Numbered from the stretch's first letter, positions 50,966-60,730 are shown. The stretch is DNA of 64,000 nucleotides from Halolamina pelagica (GCF_900115675.1 NZ_FOXI01000010.1:25250-89249); one strand, 5' to 3'. Made by a program: numbers and translations. The notes: generated by a model not told the origin, from the letters alone.

Positions 50966-51988
50966 ATGACCGAGGGGGCGTTCACGTACAACGGCGGCCG
51001 GGTCGATCCCGGGGAGCGCGCGGACATCCGGTACAGCATCAGCGAGACGTACCTCGGCGACCCCGTCCGCATCCCGGTCTCCATTATCAACGGCGAGCAC
51101 TCCGGCCCGACGGTGTGCCTCTCCGCGGCCTCCCACGGCGACGAGCTGAACGGCATCGAAGTCGTGCGCGAGGTCGCCCACGACTGGTCCCACACCAACC
51201 TCCACGGCACGCTCGTCTGCATGCCCGTGTTGAACGTGCCGGGGTTCGTCACCCAGCAGCGCTACCTGCCCGTCTACGACCGTGACCTCAACCGGTCGTT
51301 CCCCGGAAACGCCGACTCCACGAGTGCGAAGCGGATGGCCGACGACATTTTCCGGAACTTCGTCGAGCCCTGCGACCTCGGGCTCGACTTCCACACGTCG
51401 ACCCGCGGCCGCACGAACATGCTCCACGTCCGCGCGGACATGGCCGACGACGACGTTCCGCGGCTCGCTCGCGCGTACGGGTCGAACGTCATCATCGACA
51501 GCGAGGGGGCGTCGGGGACGCTGCGCCACGAGGCGACCGCCGCGGGCGTCCCCACGATCACCGTCGAGATGGGCGAGGCCCACCGGTTCCAGCGACGGCT
51601 CATCGACGACGCGCTGGACGGCGTCGCGAGCGTGCTCGCGGAGTACGGCGTCTACCCGACCGAGCCCGTGAACTGGCCGGGCTGGCGCACGATCATCACC
51701 AGCGATCAGAAGACGTGGATCCGAGCCGACGACGGCGGCCTCGTGGACATGCACTACGACCGCGGCGACCTGGTCCACGAGGGCGATCCCGTCTGTAGCA
51801 TCTCGAACCCGTTCAAGACCGACGTCGTAGACGTCGAAGCGCCGTTCACGGGCCTCCTCGTCGGGAAACTGGAGAACCCAGTGGTGTATCCGGGGAACCC
51901 GCTGATTCACCTCGTGGAACTGGACGCGCGGACGCAACGCGCCTACGAGCGCGAGCGGGCCGGGACGATGCCCGAGCGACCGACGTGA
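50966..51988 (+). CDS. AstE/aspartoacylase-like M14 zinc carboxypeptidase family protein
   Basis: A 340-residue member of the succinylglutamate desuccinylase/aspartoacylase group. Zinc ligands are H57 and E60 in ASHGDELNG, with a third His near 143 in LDFHTSTRG. The [11 protein letters not shown] block and the catalytic-glutamate region TVEMGEAH are present. A C-terminal beta domain (from about 245) looks like a biotinyl/barrel-type sandwich, as in AstE-like proteins. Such enzymes cleave amide bonds of N-acylated amino acids or side-chain peptides. With the divergent RimK-RimB partner it suggests a ligase/hydrolase pair acting on the same amino-acid-tagged substrate. Confidence 0.88.
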   Translation: MTEGAFTYNGGRVDPGERADIRYSISETYLGDPVRIPVSIINGEHSGPTVCLSAASHGDELNGIEVVREVAHDWSHTNLHGTLVCMPVLNVPGFVTQQRYLPVYDRDLNRSFPGNADSTSAKRMADDIFRNFVEPCDLGLDFHTSTRGRTNMLHVRADMADDDVPRLARAYGSNVIIDSEGASGTLRHEATAAGVPTITVEMGEAHRFQRRLIDDALDGVASVLAEYGVYPTEPVNWPGWRTIITSDQKTWIRADDGGLVDMHYDRGDLVHEGDPVCSISNPFKTDVVDVEAPFTGLLVGKLENPVVYPGNPLIHLVELDARTQRAYERERAGTMPERPT

Positions 51989-52208
51989 GCGAATTCGGGG
52001 TCAGTTCGACGCTGTCCCACCCCGAGGACGCCGGGTTCGCACCACGTCGGCGAACACAGTCGGTTCCCGCGCTCGTTCGCTCACACGCGCCGGTTGGACG
52101 CCGGGACGGGGCGCTTACCCGTGGTTAAGCGGCCGGGAAGAAGCGATCCTCGGCGACGCCCGCGTGACGGCGGTACGATTAAGCCGCCGTTGGCCCACCC
52201 ATGTGACA

Positions 52209-52874
52209 GTGAGCGATCGCAACGACGACAACGTGGCGGACGACGAGCAGTCGACCGCCGGGACGCCGTCGACGCCGACCGACGGCGACCCCGAAGAAAC
52301 GGCACCCGGCGACGGGGAGACGACCGACGAGCCGCCCTCCGTCGCGGCTGCGGCCGGGATCGACGACGACGTGCTCGACAGCCCGCGCGAACTCGCGTCG
52401 ACGGTTCGCCTCCAGTGGATCCTCCGCTCGACGGTCGGCGCGGCCGTCTTCGGGGCGATCGTCGCCGGCATCACCCTCGTCGCCGGCGGCGCGACCGACG
52501 TGGTTCCCGCCGGGCGCTCGACCGCCGTGACCGCGGGGGTCGGGGTGTTCCTGCTCGCGGCGGTCTACGGCGTCCTGAAGGCCGTGCTGCTGTACCGATC
52601 CTGGGAGTACGTCGTCCGGGAGGACTCGCTGTACCTGCGCCGGGGCGTGTTCACCCGCGTCCGGACGGTCGTCCCGTACGTCCGCGTCCAGCACATCGAC
52701 ACGACGCGGAGCCCGCTCGAGCGCCTGCTCGGCCTGTCGACGCTCGTGGTCTACACCGCCGGCTCGCGGGGCGCCGACGTGACGATCCCGGGGCTCACCC
52801 CCGAGCGGGCGTCGACGCTGCAGACCCGCCTCGAACGGCTCGCCATCGAGTCCGAGGAGGCCGACGCCGTATGA
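52209..52874 (+). CDS. Bacterial-type PH domain (bPH2) membrane protein, YdbS-like
   Basis: A 221-residue protein from a GTG start that is about 28 bases after a TATA-like CGATTAAGCC (52176-52185), implying leaderless mRNA. The N-terminal 55 residues are acidic and disordered. Two membrane segments (about 83-105 and 112-135) are followed by a bPH2 domain with [44 protein letters not shown]. It overlaps the next gene by 4 bases. YdbS-like and YdbT-like proteins occur as pairs in many bacteria; their function is not well established, and membrane stress resistance has been proposed for Bacillus. Confidence 0.85.
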   Translation: MSDRNDDNVADDEQSTAGTPSTPTDGDPEETAPGDGETTDEPPSVAAAAGIDDDVLDSPRELASTVRLQWILRSTVGAAVFGAIVAGITLVAGGATDVVPAGRSTAVTAGVGVFLLAAVYGVLKAVLLYRSWEYVVREDSLYLRRGVFTRVRTVVPYVRVQHIDTTRSPLERLLGLSTLVVYTAGSRGADVTIPGLTPERASTLQTRLERLAIESEEADAV

Positions 52875-54439
52875 CCGACGGGGGTGATCAAGCGGAAGCG
52901 GAGCGCCTCATCGACCGCGCGTTCCGGCTGCACCCGCTGTCCATCCCGTACCGCGTGCTCGAGCAGGGGCTCGGCCTCGCCTTCGTGCTGCTGGTCGTCG
53001 GCGCCCCGGCGTTCGGCGTGGTCCAGGGTACCCTCGGGTCGACTCCGACGGCCGCGCTCGGCGTCGTGATCGTTCTGGGGGTCGTGGGCTACGGGGTCGC
53101 CTACTACCGCCGCTTCGAGTACGAACTCACGGCCGACACGTTCGACATCCGTTCGGGCGTGTTCGCCAGACGGGACCGGGAGATCCCGCTCCGCCGGATC
53201 CAGAACGTCGACATCAGCCAGAACGTCGTCCAGCGCGCGCTCGGCATCGCCGAGGTCCGCCTCGAGACCGCCGGCGGGAGCACCAGCGAGGCCCACCTCA
53301 AGTTCGTCAGCGTCGCGCGGGCGAACCGGCTCCAGCGCGAGATCAGCCGGCTGAGCCGCGCCAGCGACGAGCAGTCCGCGGAGCCCGAGACGTTCGAGAC
53401 GCTGTTCGAGATCAGCGACCGCGAACTGGGCCTGCTCGCGGTGGTGTCGACCGACCTGCGGATCATCCCGGCGCTGTTCCTCGGCGCGTCGGTGTTCGCG
53501 CCGTCGGCGGCGGCGATGTTCGACGCCGAGATGCTGCTGTACGGCTACCAGTCGGTCGTCGGCGCGATCGTCGGCCCGCTAGTGACGCTCGCCGGGATCG
53601 TCCTGATCGGTCTGCTCTACGGCGCACTCAACGCGACGCTGTACTACGGGTTCACGCTGCGGGGCGCCGCCGACGAACTCCGGTACGAGCGCGGCCTCCT
53701 CCAGAAGTACAGCGGGACGATCCCGCTGTCGAAGATCCAGTCGCTCACCGTCGAGGAGAACGTCCTCGCGCGGTGGCTGGGCTACGCCTCGCTCGAGATC
53801 GAGACCGCCGGCCAGAGCGGTAGCGGGGCAGGGTCACAGGGGAGCACCCAGTCGGCGATCCCGATCGCGACGCGGGGCCGCGTGCTCGAACTCACCAACT
53901 CGATCGAGGCCGTCGGCGACGTGACGTTCGAGCGGCCGCCGAAACGGGCGCGCCAGCGCTACGTGGTGCGCTACGCCGCCGTCGTCCTCGTCCTCACGGG
54001 GCTGCTGTGGGGCGTCGACGCCGTCGTGGGGCTCCCCTTCGCGCCGTGGCTGGCGCTGGGGGCGCTCGTGCTCGTCCCCCCGGCCGCCCACCTGAAGTGG
54101 CGGAACCGCGGCTACGCCGTCGGCGAGAACCACGTCCTGACCCGGAACGGGTTCTGGGTGCGACAGACGAAGATCGTCCCCTACTACCGGGTCCAGACGG
54201 TCGCGAGTTCGGCGACGGTGTTCCAGCGCCGTCGCCGGTTGGGCACGGTGACGATCGACACCGCGGGCGCCCGGAGCCTCGTGGGCAACGACGCCGAGGC
54301 CGTCGACGTGGACGAGGGGACGGCGGCACGGTTGCGCGAGGCAGTCACCGCGAGCCTGTACACCGCGCTGCGACGGCGCCGCGAGGAGGACCGACGGGAC
54401 CGTCGGCGCCCGAACGACGAACACGCGCCGGGGGGGTGA
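52871..54439 (+). CDS. Triple bPH2-domain membrane protein, YdbT-like
   Basis: A 522-residue partner of the preceding gene. Three bPH2 repeats are seen, each as a motif of the type I-P/R-x-x-R-I-Q-x-V-x-x-x-x-N/V followed by ETAG or DTAG. These are [36 protein letters not shown] and [18 protein letters not shown]. They are separated by pairs of membrane segments (about 30-75, 195-270, 355-405). The C-terminus is highly charged ([13 protein letters not shown]). ATGA overlap with the first gene indicates a coupled two-protein membrane complex. Confidence 0.87.
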   Translation: MTDGGDQAEAERLIDRAFRLHPLSIPYRVLEQGLGLAFVLLVVGAPAFGVVQGTLGSTPTAALGVVIVLGVVGYGVAYYRRFEYELTADTFDIRSGVFARRDREIPLRRIQNVDISQNVVQRALGIAEVRLETAGGSTSEAHLKFVSVARANRLQREISRLSRASDEQSAEPETFETLFEISDRELGLLAVVSTDLRIIPALFLGASVFAPSAAAMFDAEMLLYGYQSVVGAIVGPLVTLAGIVLIGLLYGALNATLYYGFTLRGAADELRYERGLLQKYSGTIPLSKIQSLTVEENVLARWLGYASLEIETAGQSGSGAGSQGSTQSAIPIATRGRVLELTNSIEAVGDVTFERPPKRARQRYVVRYAAVVLVLTGLLWGVDAVVGLPFAPWLALGALVLVPPAAHLKWRNRGYAVGENHVLTRNGFWVRQTKIVPYYRVQTVASSATVFQRRRRLGTVTIDTAGARSLVGNDAEAVDVDEGTAARLREAVTASLYTALRRRREEDRRDRRRPNDEHAPGG

Positions 54440-54474
54440 CCTCGGACCGCCGGCGGCGGCGTTCGGAACTGATC

Positions 54475-54491
54475 GGAACACGAGGGGTTCC
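54475..54491 (+). promoter_or_regulatory. Dyad upstream of the Orc1/Cdc6 gene
   Basis: GGAAC...GTTCC (54475-54479 and 54487-54491) encloses ACGAGGG just before a TATA-like CTTATG (54493-54498), which is about 27 bases from the ATG at 54524. The sequence GGAACACGAGGGG loosely resembles half of a haloarchaeal origin recognition box, but the match is partial. It may serve autoregulation. Confidence 0.35.
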
Positions 54492-54523
54492 ACTTATGCT
54501 GTCGTCGGCACACCACCCGGTAG

Positions 54524-55534
54524 ATGCTGCGAGACGCGACGGTCTTCGAGGACGAACACCTGCCCCGGGAGATCGTCGGGCGCAACAGCCAGATGAACGA
54601 GGTGACCGACGCGCTCGCCCCCGTCGAGGACGGCGTCCGTGCGGAGAACTGCTTCCTGTTCGGCCCCAGCGGCGCCGGCAAGACCACCGTCGCCCGCGCC
54701 GCCGTCCGCGAACTCCGGCGCGAGGTGCTCGACGTGCCGACCGCCTACGTCAACTGCTGGAAGGACTACACCCGGAGCAGCGTGCTCGAACGCGCCGCGA
54801 ACACGCTCGCCGACGCCGCCGTCCCGAAGAACGCGCCGGCGCGGGAACTGATCGACACGCTGCAGGACGGCCTCGACTCCCCCGGCGTCGTCATCCTCGA
54901 CGAGGTCGACCAGCTGCAGGACGCGGACGTGCTGTACGACCTCCACTCCGTTCCGGGCCTCGCGTGGATCTGCATCGCCAACCGCGAGGTCGACCTGCTC
55001 GCCCGGCTGGACGAGCGCGTCCACTCCCGCATCTCCGTGGGCTACCGCGTCCAGTTCGATCGCTACACCGTCGACACCGTCACGGAGATCCTCGACCGCC
55101 GGACGGCACAGGGGCTCGAACCCGGGGCGGTCGAGCGCGGGACGCTGGAGCGCATCGCCGAACTCGTCGACGGCGACGCCCGGCAGGCGATCACGGCGCT
55201 ACGCGTGGCTGCCCGCAAGAGCGAGCGCGAGGGGCTGTCGACGATCCCTCCACGGCTCGTCGACGACGCGGTGCTGGACGCCGAGGCCGAGGTCCGGCGG
55301 AAGACCATCTCGAAGCTCAACGACCACCAGCGCGTGCTCTACGAGTGCGTCGAGGAGCACGGCCCGCTGATCCAGAAGGCGCTGTACGACCGCTACCAGC
55401 GGGCCCACCCCGACCCGATCACGCTCCGGGCGCTGCGCAAGAACCACCTGCCGAAACTGGAACACTACAACCTGATCGAGACCGAGCGCGGCGGCGAAGG
55501 GAAGACCTACCGGCTGGCCTCGCGAACGGGGTAG
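54524..55534 (+). CDS. Orc1/Cdc6 family AAA+ protein
   Basis: A 336-residue AAA+ ATPase with archaeal Orc1/Cdc6 layout. It has REIVGRNSQMNEVTDAL at the start, Walker A GPSGAGKTT (47-55), Walker B VVILDEVDQL near 122-131 and a sensor-type ANREVD. The C-terminal winged helix is at about 250-335, with LNDHQRVLYECVEEHGP and LRKNHLPKLEHYNLI. It is shorter than main replication initiators (about 400 residues). Haloarchaea carry many Orc paralogues, some controlling their own origin and some with other roles. No convincing origin repeats flank it here. Confidence 0.87.
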   Translation: MLRDATVFEDEHLPREIVGRNSQMNEVTDALAPVEDGVRAENCFLFGPSGAGKTTVARAAVRELRREVLDVPTAYVNCWKDYTRSSVLERAANTLADAAVPKNAPARELIDTLQDGLDSPGVVILDEVDQLQDADVLYDLHSVPGLAWICIANREVDLLARLDERVHSRISVGYRVQFDRYTVDTVTEILDRRTAQGLEPGAVERGTLERIAELVDGDARQAITALRVAARKSEREGLSTIPPRLVDDAVLDAEAEVRRKTISKLNDHQRVLYECVEEHGPLIQKALYDRYQRAHPDPITLRALRKNHLPKLEHYNLIETERGGEGKTYRLASRTG

Positions 55535-55567
55535 CGCCCCGAGCGGGCCGCCGCGGCGACGGCAGAC

Positions 55568-56428
55568 TCAGGGCCACGCCGGATCGACGCCGACGAGCGC
55601 CGCGCTCCGTTCCCAGAGTCGTTCCCGCCGGGCCGGGTCGGCGGCCTCGTCGGCCGGTTCCTCGATCCCGTCCCCGGCCACGTACACTCCCGTCCGGTCG
55701 CCGAACGTCGGGTCGGTCACGAGTCGGACGAGCCGATCGGCGCCCGCCTGCGGCGTCGTGCCGACACCGGGGACGAGCCCCGCCAGTCGGACCAGCAGTC
55801 GCGTCCGGCGCGACGCGTCGCGGAACAGCCCCGTCGACTGGACGAAGCCAGGGTGGAAACTGTTCGCGGTGACGCCGCTGTCGGCCGGGAGCCGCGCCGC
55901 GAGTTCGAGCGTGAACGCTACCAGCGCGAGCTTGGACCGGGCGTACGCCTGCAACGCGTCGTAGTCGGTCTCGAACTGGAGGTTCTCGAAGTCGAGCGTG
56001 GCCCGTCGGTGGAGCTCCGAGCCCGTGGTGACGATCCGGGCCGGCGCCGACGCCCTGACGGTGTCGAGCAACTCGTGGGTGAGGAGGTACGGCGCGAGGT
56101 AGTTGACCGCGAACGTGCGTTCGATCCCGTCGGCCGTCTCGACCCGGTCGCTCCCCGAGAGGCCGGCGTTGTGGACGAGCGCGTCGATCCCGTGGTAAGC
56201 GTCGCGGAGTTCGTCAGCGAGCGAGCGAACCCGGGCCTGTGTCGCCAGATCCGCCCGGTGGAACCGGATCGTCCCCGGTGCCGTCGACGGTTCGCCGGCG
56301 AGCGACTCGCCGGCGGAGCGGTCGCGGCCGACGACCGCGACGGTCCAGCCCGCGTCGGCCAACTCCGTCGCCGCGATCCGACCGATCCCGCTCGTTCCGC
56401 CGGTGAGAACGACGACGCCCTGACTCAT
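55568..56428 (-). CDS. Short-chain dehydrogenase (retinol-dehydrogenase-like)
   Basis: A 286-residue SDR with TGGTSGIGR near residue 9, NAG near 88, the catalytic serine region VTTGSELHR, and YARSK near 162. The pattern VNYLAPYLLTHELLD and HPGFV is that of the retinol dehydrogenase-like classical SDRs. It is convergent with the Orc1/Cdc6 gene, 33 bases apart. Substrate unknown. Confidence 0.87.
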   Translation of the reverse strand: MSQGVVVLTGGTSGIGRIAATELADAGWTVAVVGRDRSAGESLAGEPSTAPGTIRFHRADLATQARVRSLADELRDAYHGIDALVHNAGLSGSDRVETADGIERTFAVNYLAPYLLTHELLDTVRASAPARIVTTGSELHRRATLDFENLQFETDYDALQAYARSKLALVAFTLELAARLPADSGVTANSFHPGFVQSTGLFRDASRRTRLLVRLAGLVPGVGTTPQAGADRLVRLVTDPTFGDRTGVYVAGDGIEEPADEAADPARRERLWERSAALVGVDPAWP

Positions 56429-56482
56429 GCCCCGCCGTACGGCCGGCGGCGAAGTGAACGTTCGGGGCCACCGATCAGGTCC

Positions 56483-56746
56483 TCAGCCGTGTCGTCCCTC
56501 TCGCCCCCGCCGTCGCCGAGCCCCGTCGTCCCGTCTCCGGATTGCCTGGGAGCTCGGCAGTCGCCGCGGGGCCATTGATCCGTCGAGCGCGTGGAGCGCG
56601 GCGACGACGACGCCCGCCGCGAGCCAGATGCCCGCCTCGGCGTCGAGCACGCCGAGCTCGCAGCCGACCTGGAGCGCCAGCCAGAGCAGTCCCGCGGTCG
56701 CGATCGTCCGCGTGCGCCCGTCGGCCAGCACGAGCGTGCCGAGCAT
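56483..56746 (-). CDS. Possible small membrane protein or remnant
   Basis: In this minus-strand frame the sequence MLGTLVLADGRTRTIATAG, then LLWLALQVGCELGVLD, then GIWLAAGVVVAALHALDG reads like two membrane segments. The frame has no good start upstream of 56746; a similar hydrophobic sequence runs back to about 56803. Its tail is Arg-rich. It could be a real 87-residue protein, a decayed membrane gene, or chance. Confidence is low. Confidence 0.3.
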   Translation of the reverse strand: MLGTLVLADGRTRTIATAGLLWLALQVGCELGVLDAEAGIWLAAGVVVAALHALDGSMAPRRLPSSQAIRRRDDGARRRRGREGRHG

Positions 56747-57280
56747 GCACGCCGGCCCGCGCGGCAGATCGAGGCCGAGAGCCCCCGTGAGGGTCGTGAC
56801 TACTCGCGGGGAGTCAGCGGTCGACGGCCGCCGCGGCGGTGCCGAGCGGTATCGGCGCGGCTCCCCGCGTCGTCTTCCGATCGACGGTGGCGCCGATCGG
56901 CGTCGAAGCCGGGCCGGCGGGGCGCCACGCCGGGTGGCCCGTCGCCGGGGCCGTCCGCTCGTTCGGTCGCCTCCGTTACGCGTCCCTGACCGGGGATGAC
57001 TCGCCATACCCCCGCTCGCGACGCTGGGCCCGTCAAGCCTCGTCGGGGGGTTCCGTTCGGTTCTGGTCGCAAAGGAATCGACTGACTGGGGCGCGAAACG
57101 AACGGTTCCGGTCGGGTTCCGCTTCGGGCGTCGGCAGCAGCCGGCCACCGGGTCCGCGGTAGACGGGACGAAACCGGCGGACGTCGTGGTGTGGGGTCGT
57201 GAGGGTCGGTCACGGGCGGGGGAGCAGCGGTCGACAGCCCGACGGCCGGGGAGGGTTCGACTGCCGTACCAGAACCGTCA

Positions 57281-57295
57281 GGGGGATCGACCCCC
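57281..57295 (-). terminator. Hairpin downstream of the UreH-like gene
   Basis: GGGGG-ATCGA-CCCCC forms a 5-base-pair GC stem about 55 bases past the stop of the minus-strand UreH-like gene. No U-run follows, so its role is tentative. Confidence 0.3.
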
Positions 57296-57350
57296 AATAG
57301 CTGGCGTGAATCGCCCCGGAACCGACCGGCGCGGGCGCGGTCTCGCGCCG

Positions 57351-58136
57351 TCAGAACGGCAGGAAGACCGGGACTTCGACGTGGGGGATGGAGATCCCGA
57401 ACAGGCTGAGCGAGTGGGCGATCGGCATCCAGCCCATGACGAGGAAGGCGACGCCGAGCACGCGGTGCAGGCGGTCCCGGTGGCGGTTGCCGACCGACTG
57501 GATCACGGTGCCGTAGAGGAACAGCGTCGGGAACGTCCCCAGCCCCAGCAGCGTGAGCGAGACGGCGCCGACCGCGGGCGAGCCCTGCGCGAACGCGTAG
57601 AGGAAGGCGGGGTAGAGGATCGGGCAGGGCAACAGCCCGTGGACGAGGCCGAGCCCGAAGATCCCCGGGCCGTTGGCCCACTCGTCGACGTGGGCGGTGA
57701 GGCGGCCGTAGACCGAACTGAACAGGCCGCCCCCGCCACCGAACAGCCCGTGGCCGCCGGACTGGCCGAGCGCGTATCGGGCGCCGACGACGAGGATCAG
57801 GACGCCGACGACCAGTCCGGAGACCGCCCGGACCGTGTCGCCGATCGCGGTGACCGTCGACGCCGCGCCGAAGACGACCGAGCCCAGCGCGCCGAACAGC
57901 GCGCCGATAACGGCGTAACTAACCGTCCGGCCCGCGTTGAACAGCGCGTGTTGCCGCACCTCGTACAGACTGAGCACGTTCTCGCTCCCGCTCTCCATCC
58001 TGTCGGCGTACATCGTCACCAGCGGCCCACACATGCCCAGACAGTGAGCGCCCCCGAGCAGGCCGACGACCAGGAAGAGGACGATCTCGACCTCGCCCGT
58101 CGGCAGCGGGCCGACGTGTGCGGGCGTCGGGATCAT
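57351..58136 (-). CDS. UreH-like (TauE/SafE clan) membrane protein linked to copper ATPase
   Basis: A 261-residue membrane protein with six or so segments. The first helix carries GGAHCLGMCGPLV (H31, C32, C36), the conserved metal or redox motif of the UreH_2 group. The second half repeats it as VHGLLPCPILYPAF. In bacteria such genes sit beside FixI/CcoI copper ATPases and help assemble cytochrome oxidases. Here the gene is divergent from exactly such an ATPase, 122 bases away. A copper-delivery or thiol-redox role in oxidase biogenesis is inferred. Confidence 0.83.
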   Translation of the reverse strand: MIPTPAHVGPLPTGEVEIVLFLVVGLLGGAHCLGMCGPLVTMYADRMESGSENVLSLYEVRQHALFNAGRTVSYAVIGALFGALGSVVFGAASTVTAIGDTVRAVSGLVVGVLILVVGARYALGQSGGHGLFGGGGGLFSSVYGRLTAHVDEWANGPGIFGLGLVHGLLPCPILYPAFLYAFAQGSPAVGAVSLTLLGLGTFPTLFLYGTVIQSVGNRHRDRLHRVLGVAFLVMGWMPIAHSLSLFGISIPHVEVPVFLPF

Positions 58137-58258
58137 CGCTCACCTCGGCGGGGTCGTCGCGTCGGCGACGGTCGATCACGGATCACGATGCGGGGCTACG
58201 GACCGCACGGGGTTTTCAGTTCTGGTGTGACTCTCGAACGGCCTCGGGTGATCCAGGC

Positions 58259-60646
58259 ATGACGGCGAGCGCCGACGAGGGCGAGTGTGCGCTCTGTGGC
58301 CTCCCGCTCTCGCGGGGCCGGGTCGAGGGCGAGGACGCGGTCTACTGCTGTACGGGCTGTCGGGACGTGCACGACGCCCTCGGCGACGCCGACGCGGACG
58401 TCGATCTCGACGCCGACGACGTGCGCGAGGCGGCCGCCGAGGACGCCGCCCTCGACGAGGAGCCCCCCGAGGGGTACGAGCGGTCGTACTTCCACGTCAG
58501 CGGGATGCACTGCACCACCTGCGAGGCGTTCCTGGAGTCCGTCGCGGGGAAGGAGGAGGGGATCGACGCCGCGCAGGCGAGCTACGTCACCGAAACCGTC
58601 CGGGTCGACCACGACCCCGAGCAGGTCGACGAGGGATCGGTGCAGGATCGACTCACGACCGCGGGCTACGTCGCCGACGACCGGGAGGAGGGGACCGCCG
58701 GCGCCCACGCCGAGGACACGCTGCTGTGGCGGATCGCCGCGGGCGTGATGCTCGGGATGGCGGTGATGCTCCCCTACTTCATCTACATCTACCCCGTCCA
58801 CTTCGGGCTCTACCCGCCGTGGCTGGAGGAGATGGCCCGCGCTCAGCTCCAGGGGGCGTCGTACTTCTACGCCGTGCTGTTCCTGCTGACCTCGCTGGTG
58901 CTGTTCGGTGTCGGGAAGCCGATCCTGCGGGGCGCGCTCGTGAGCTTGCGTGCGAAATCGCCGAACATGGACTTGCTGGTGGCGCTCGCAGCAGTCAGCG
59001 CCTTCGCCTACAGCACGCTCGCGGCCGCGCTCGGCCGGATCGACATCTACTACGACGTGACCGTCGCGATCGTCGTCGTCGTCACCGCGGGCAACTACTA
59101 CGAGTCCTCGATCAAGAAGCGCGCGATGGGGCTGCTCTCCGAACTCGGCGACGAGCAGGTCTCCGAGGCCACGCTGCTCGACGACGGCTCGACGACGACC
59201 GTCGCCGTGAGCGACCTCACGACGGACGACCGCGTGCTGGTCAGGACCGGCGACCGCATCCCCGTCGACGGAACCGTCGTCGACGGCACGGGGACCGTCG
59301 ACGAGGCGGTCGTCACCGGCGAGTCCCTCCCGGTCTCGAAGGAGCCGGGCGATCAGGTGGTCGGCGGCTCGGTGCTCTCGGACGGCTCGCTCACGCTCGC
59401 GGTGGGTGAGGGCGCGACGAGCAGCATCGACCGCGTGACGAACCTGCTGTGGAACCTCCAGAGCGCCAACAGCGGCGTGCAGAAGCTGGCGGACCGGCTG
59501 GCGGTGATCTTCGTCCCGACGGTGGTGCTGCTGGCCCTGGTCGCCGGGGGCACCTACCTGGCGATCGGCGCCGGGCCGACGCAGGCGGTGCTGATCTCGC
59601 TGACCGTGCTGCTCGTCTCCTGTCCCTGCGCGCTCGGGCTCGCGACGCCGCTGGCGGTCGCCTCCGGCATCCGGGACGCCATCGAGCGCAGCATCGTCGT
59701 CTTCGACGAGACGGTGTTCGAGCGGTTCCGCGGCGTCGACACCGTGGTGTTCGACAAGACGGGGACGCTCACCACCGGCGACCTCGAGGTCACGGAGACC
59801 GGGGCGCCCGAGGACGCGCTCGCGGCCGCCGCGGCGCTGGAACGGCGCTCCTCCCACCCCGTCGCGACGGCGATCGCCGACGCGTTCGAGACCGGCTGGG
59901 ACGACGATCCGGTCGAGGCGTTCGAGAGCCACACGAACGGCGTCTCGGGAACCGTCGACGGCGAGGCGGTCGTGGTCGGCCACCCGGACCTGTTCGACGA
60001 GCGCGGCTGGACCGTCCCCGAGGATCTGCGCGAGCGGGCGGCGTCGGTCCGCGAGCGGGGGAACCTCCCGATCCTCGTCGGCCGCGACGGCGAGGCCGAG
60101 GGCGTGATCGTTCTCGGCGACCAGCCCCGGGCGGGCTGGGAGGAGACCGTCACCGGGCTCGCCGACCGCGGCGTCGACGTGGTGGTGCTCACCGGCGATG
60201 AGAACGAGGCGACGGCCACCTACCGCGAGCACCCGGCGATCGACCAGGTGTTCGCGGGCGTGCCGCCGGAGGGGAAGGCCGAAACCGTCCGTCGGCTCGG
60301 CGCCGGTCGGACGCTGGCGATGGTCGGTGACGGCACCAACGACGGGCCCGCGCTGGCAAGCGCCGACCTCGGGATCGCGCTGGGCAGCGGCACCGCCATC
60401 GCCGTCGACGCCGCCGACGTGGCGATCATCGACGACGACCTGCGCTCGCTGGAGACGGTGTTCGACCTCTCGAAGGCGACCGGCACGCGCGTGAAACAGA
60501 ACATCGGCTGGGCGTTCCTCTACAACGCGGTCGCGATCCCGCTGGCGCTGGCGGGGCTGCTCAACCCGCTGTTCGCCGCGGTCGCGATGGCCGCGAGCAG
60601 CATCCTGGTCGTGACGAACTCCTCGCGCCCGCTGCTGGAGGAGTAG
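58259..60646 (+). CDS. Copper-translocating P1B-type ATPase (CcoI/CopA-like)
   Basis: A 795-residue heavy-metal ATPase. The N-terminal Cys-rich module (C10, C13, C30, C31, C34: CALCG...YCCTGC) is of the kind in front of FixI/CcoI pumps. An HMA domain with GMHCTTC (C85, C88) follows. The membrane CPC motif is near residue 455 (SCPCALGLATPLA), DKTGTLT near 498, the HP motif in RRSSHPVA, and GDGTNDGPAL near 690. The ATG at 58259 follows directly after the divergent promoter region. The CcoI-like N-terminus and the UreH-like neighbour suggest copper supply to exported or oxidase copper sites, besides detoxification. Confidence 0.93.
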   Translation: MTASADEGECALCGLPLSRGRVEGEDAVYCCTGCRDVHDALGDADADVDLDADDVREAAAEDAALDEEPPEGYERSYFHVSGMHCTTCEAFLESVAGKEEGIDAAQASYVTETVRVDHDPEQVDEGSVQDRLTTAGYVADDREEGTAGAHAEDTLLWRIAAGVMLGMAVMLPYFIYIYPVHFGLYPPWLEEMARAQLQGASYFYAVLFLLTSLVLFGVGKPILRGALVSLRAKSPNMDLLVALAAVSAFAYSTLAAALGRIDIYYDVTVAIVVVVTAGNYYESSIKKRAMGLLSELGDEQVSEATLLDDGSTTTVAVSDLTTDDRVLVRTGDRIPVDGTVVDGTGTVDEAVVTGESLPVSKEPGDQVVGGSVLSDGSLTLAVGEGATSSIDRVTNLLWNLQSANSGVQKLADRLAVIFVPTVVLLALVAGGTYLAIGAGPTQAVLISLTVLLVSCPCALGLATPLAVASGIRDAIERSIVVFDETVFERFRGVDTVVFDKTGTLTTGDLEVTETGAPEDALAAAAALERRSSHPVATAIADAFETGWDDDPVEAFESHTNGVSGTVDGEAVVVGHPDLFDERGWTVPEDLRERAASVRERGNLPILVGRDGEAEGVIVLGDQPRAGWEETVTGLADRGVDVVVLTGDENEATATYREHPAIDQVFAGVPPEGKAETVRRLGAGRTLAMVGDGTNDGPALASADLGIALGSGTAIAVDAADVAIIDDDLRSLETVFDLSKATGTRVKQNIGWAFLYNAVAIPLALAGLLNPLFAAVAMAASSILVVTNSSRPLLEE

Positions 60647-60649
60647 CGC

Positions 60650-60684
60650 GTCGACGACGCCGTCGACAGTCAGAAGCGATTTTT
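60650..60684 (+). terminator. Hairpin and T-tract after the copper ATPase gene
   Basis: GTCGAC repeats at 60650-60655 and 60662-60667 can pair around a 6-base loop, and a T run (TTTTT, 60680-60684) follows. This is the best terminator-like arrangement in the window, 4-38 bases past the stop. Confidence 0.5.
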
Positions 60685-60730
60685 CACCGAAGCGCTCGAA
60701 CGCGGTCGAGTTACGACAGAAAGTGGAGGG

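Larger units (their letters stand above)
56429..57350. other. Long region with no firm gene
   Basis: About 920 bases of very GC-rich sequence. All long open frames have Arg/Pro-rich shadow composition except one minus-strand stretch near 56483-56803 that is hydrophobic (listed separately). No RNA gene or repeat array was recognised. A hairpin at 57281-57295 belongs to the end of the UreH-like gene. Confidence 0.5.

Noticed and set aside
54439..54523. Replication origin next to the Orc1/Cdc6 gene
   Set aside because: Only about 85 bases, one partial origin-box-like match and no AT-rich unwinding region.
58196..60232. 678-codon minus-strand frame
   Set aside because: Antisense shadow of the copper ATPase gene; no membrane or enzyme features.
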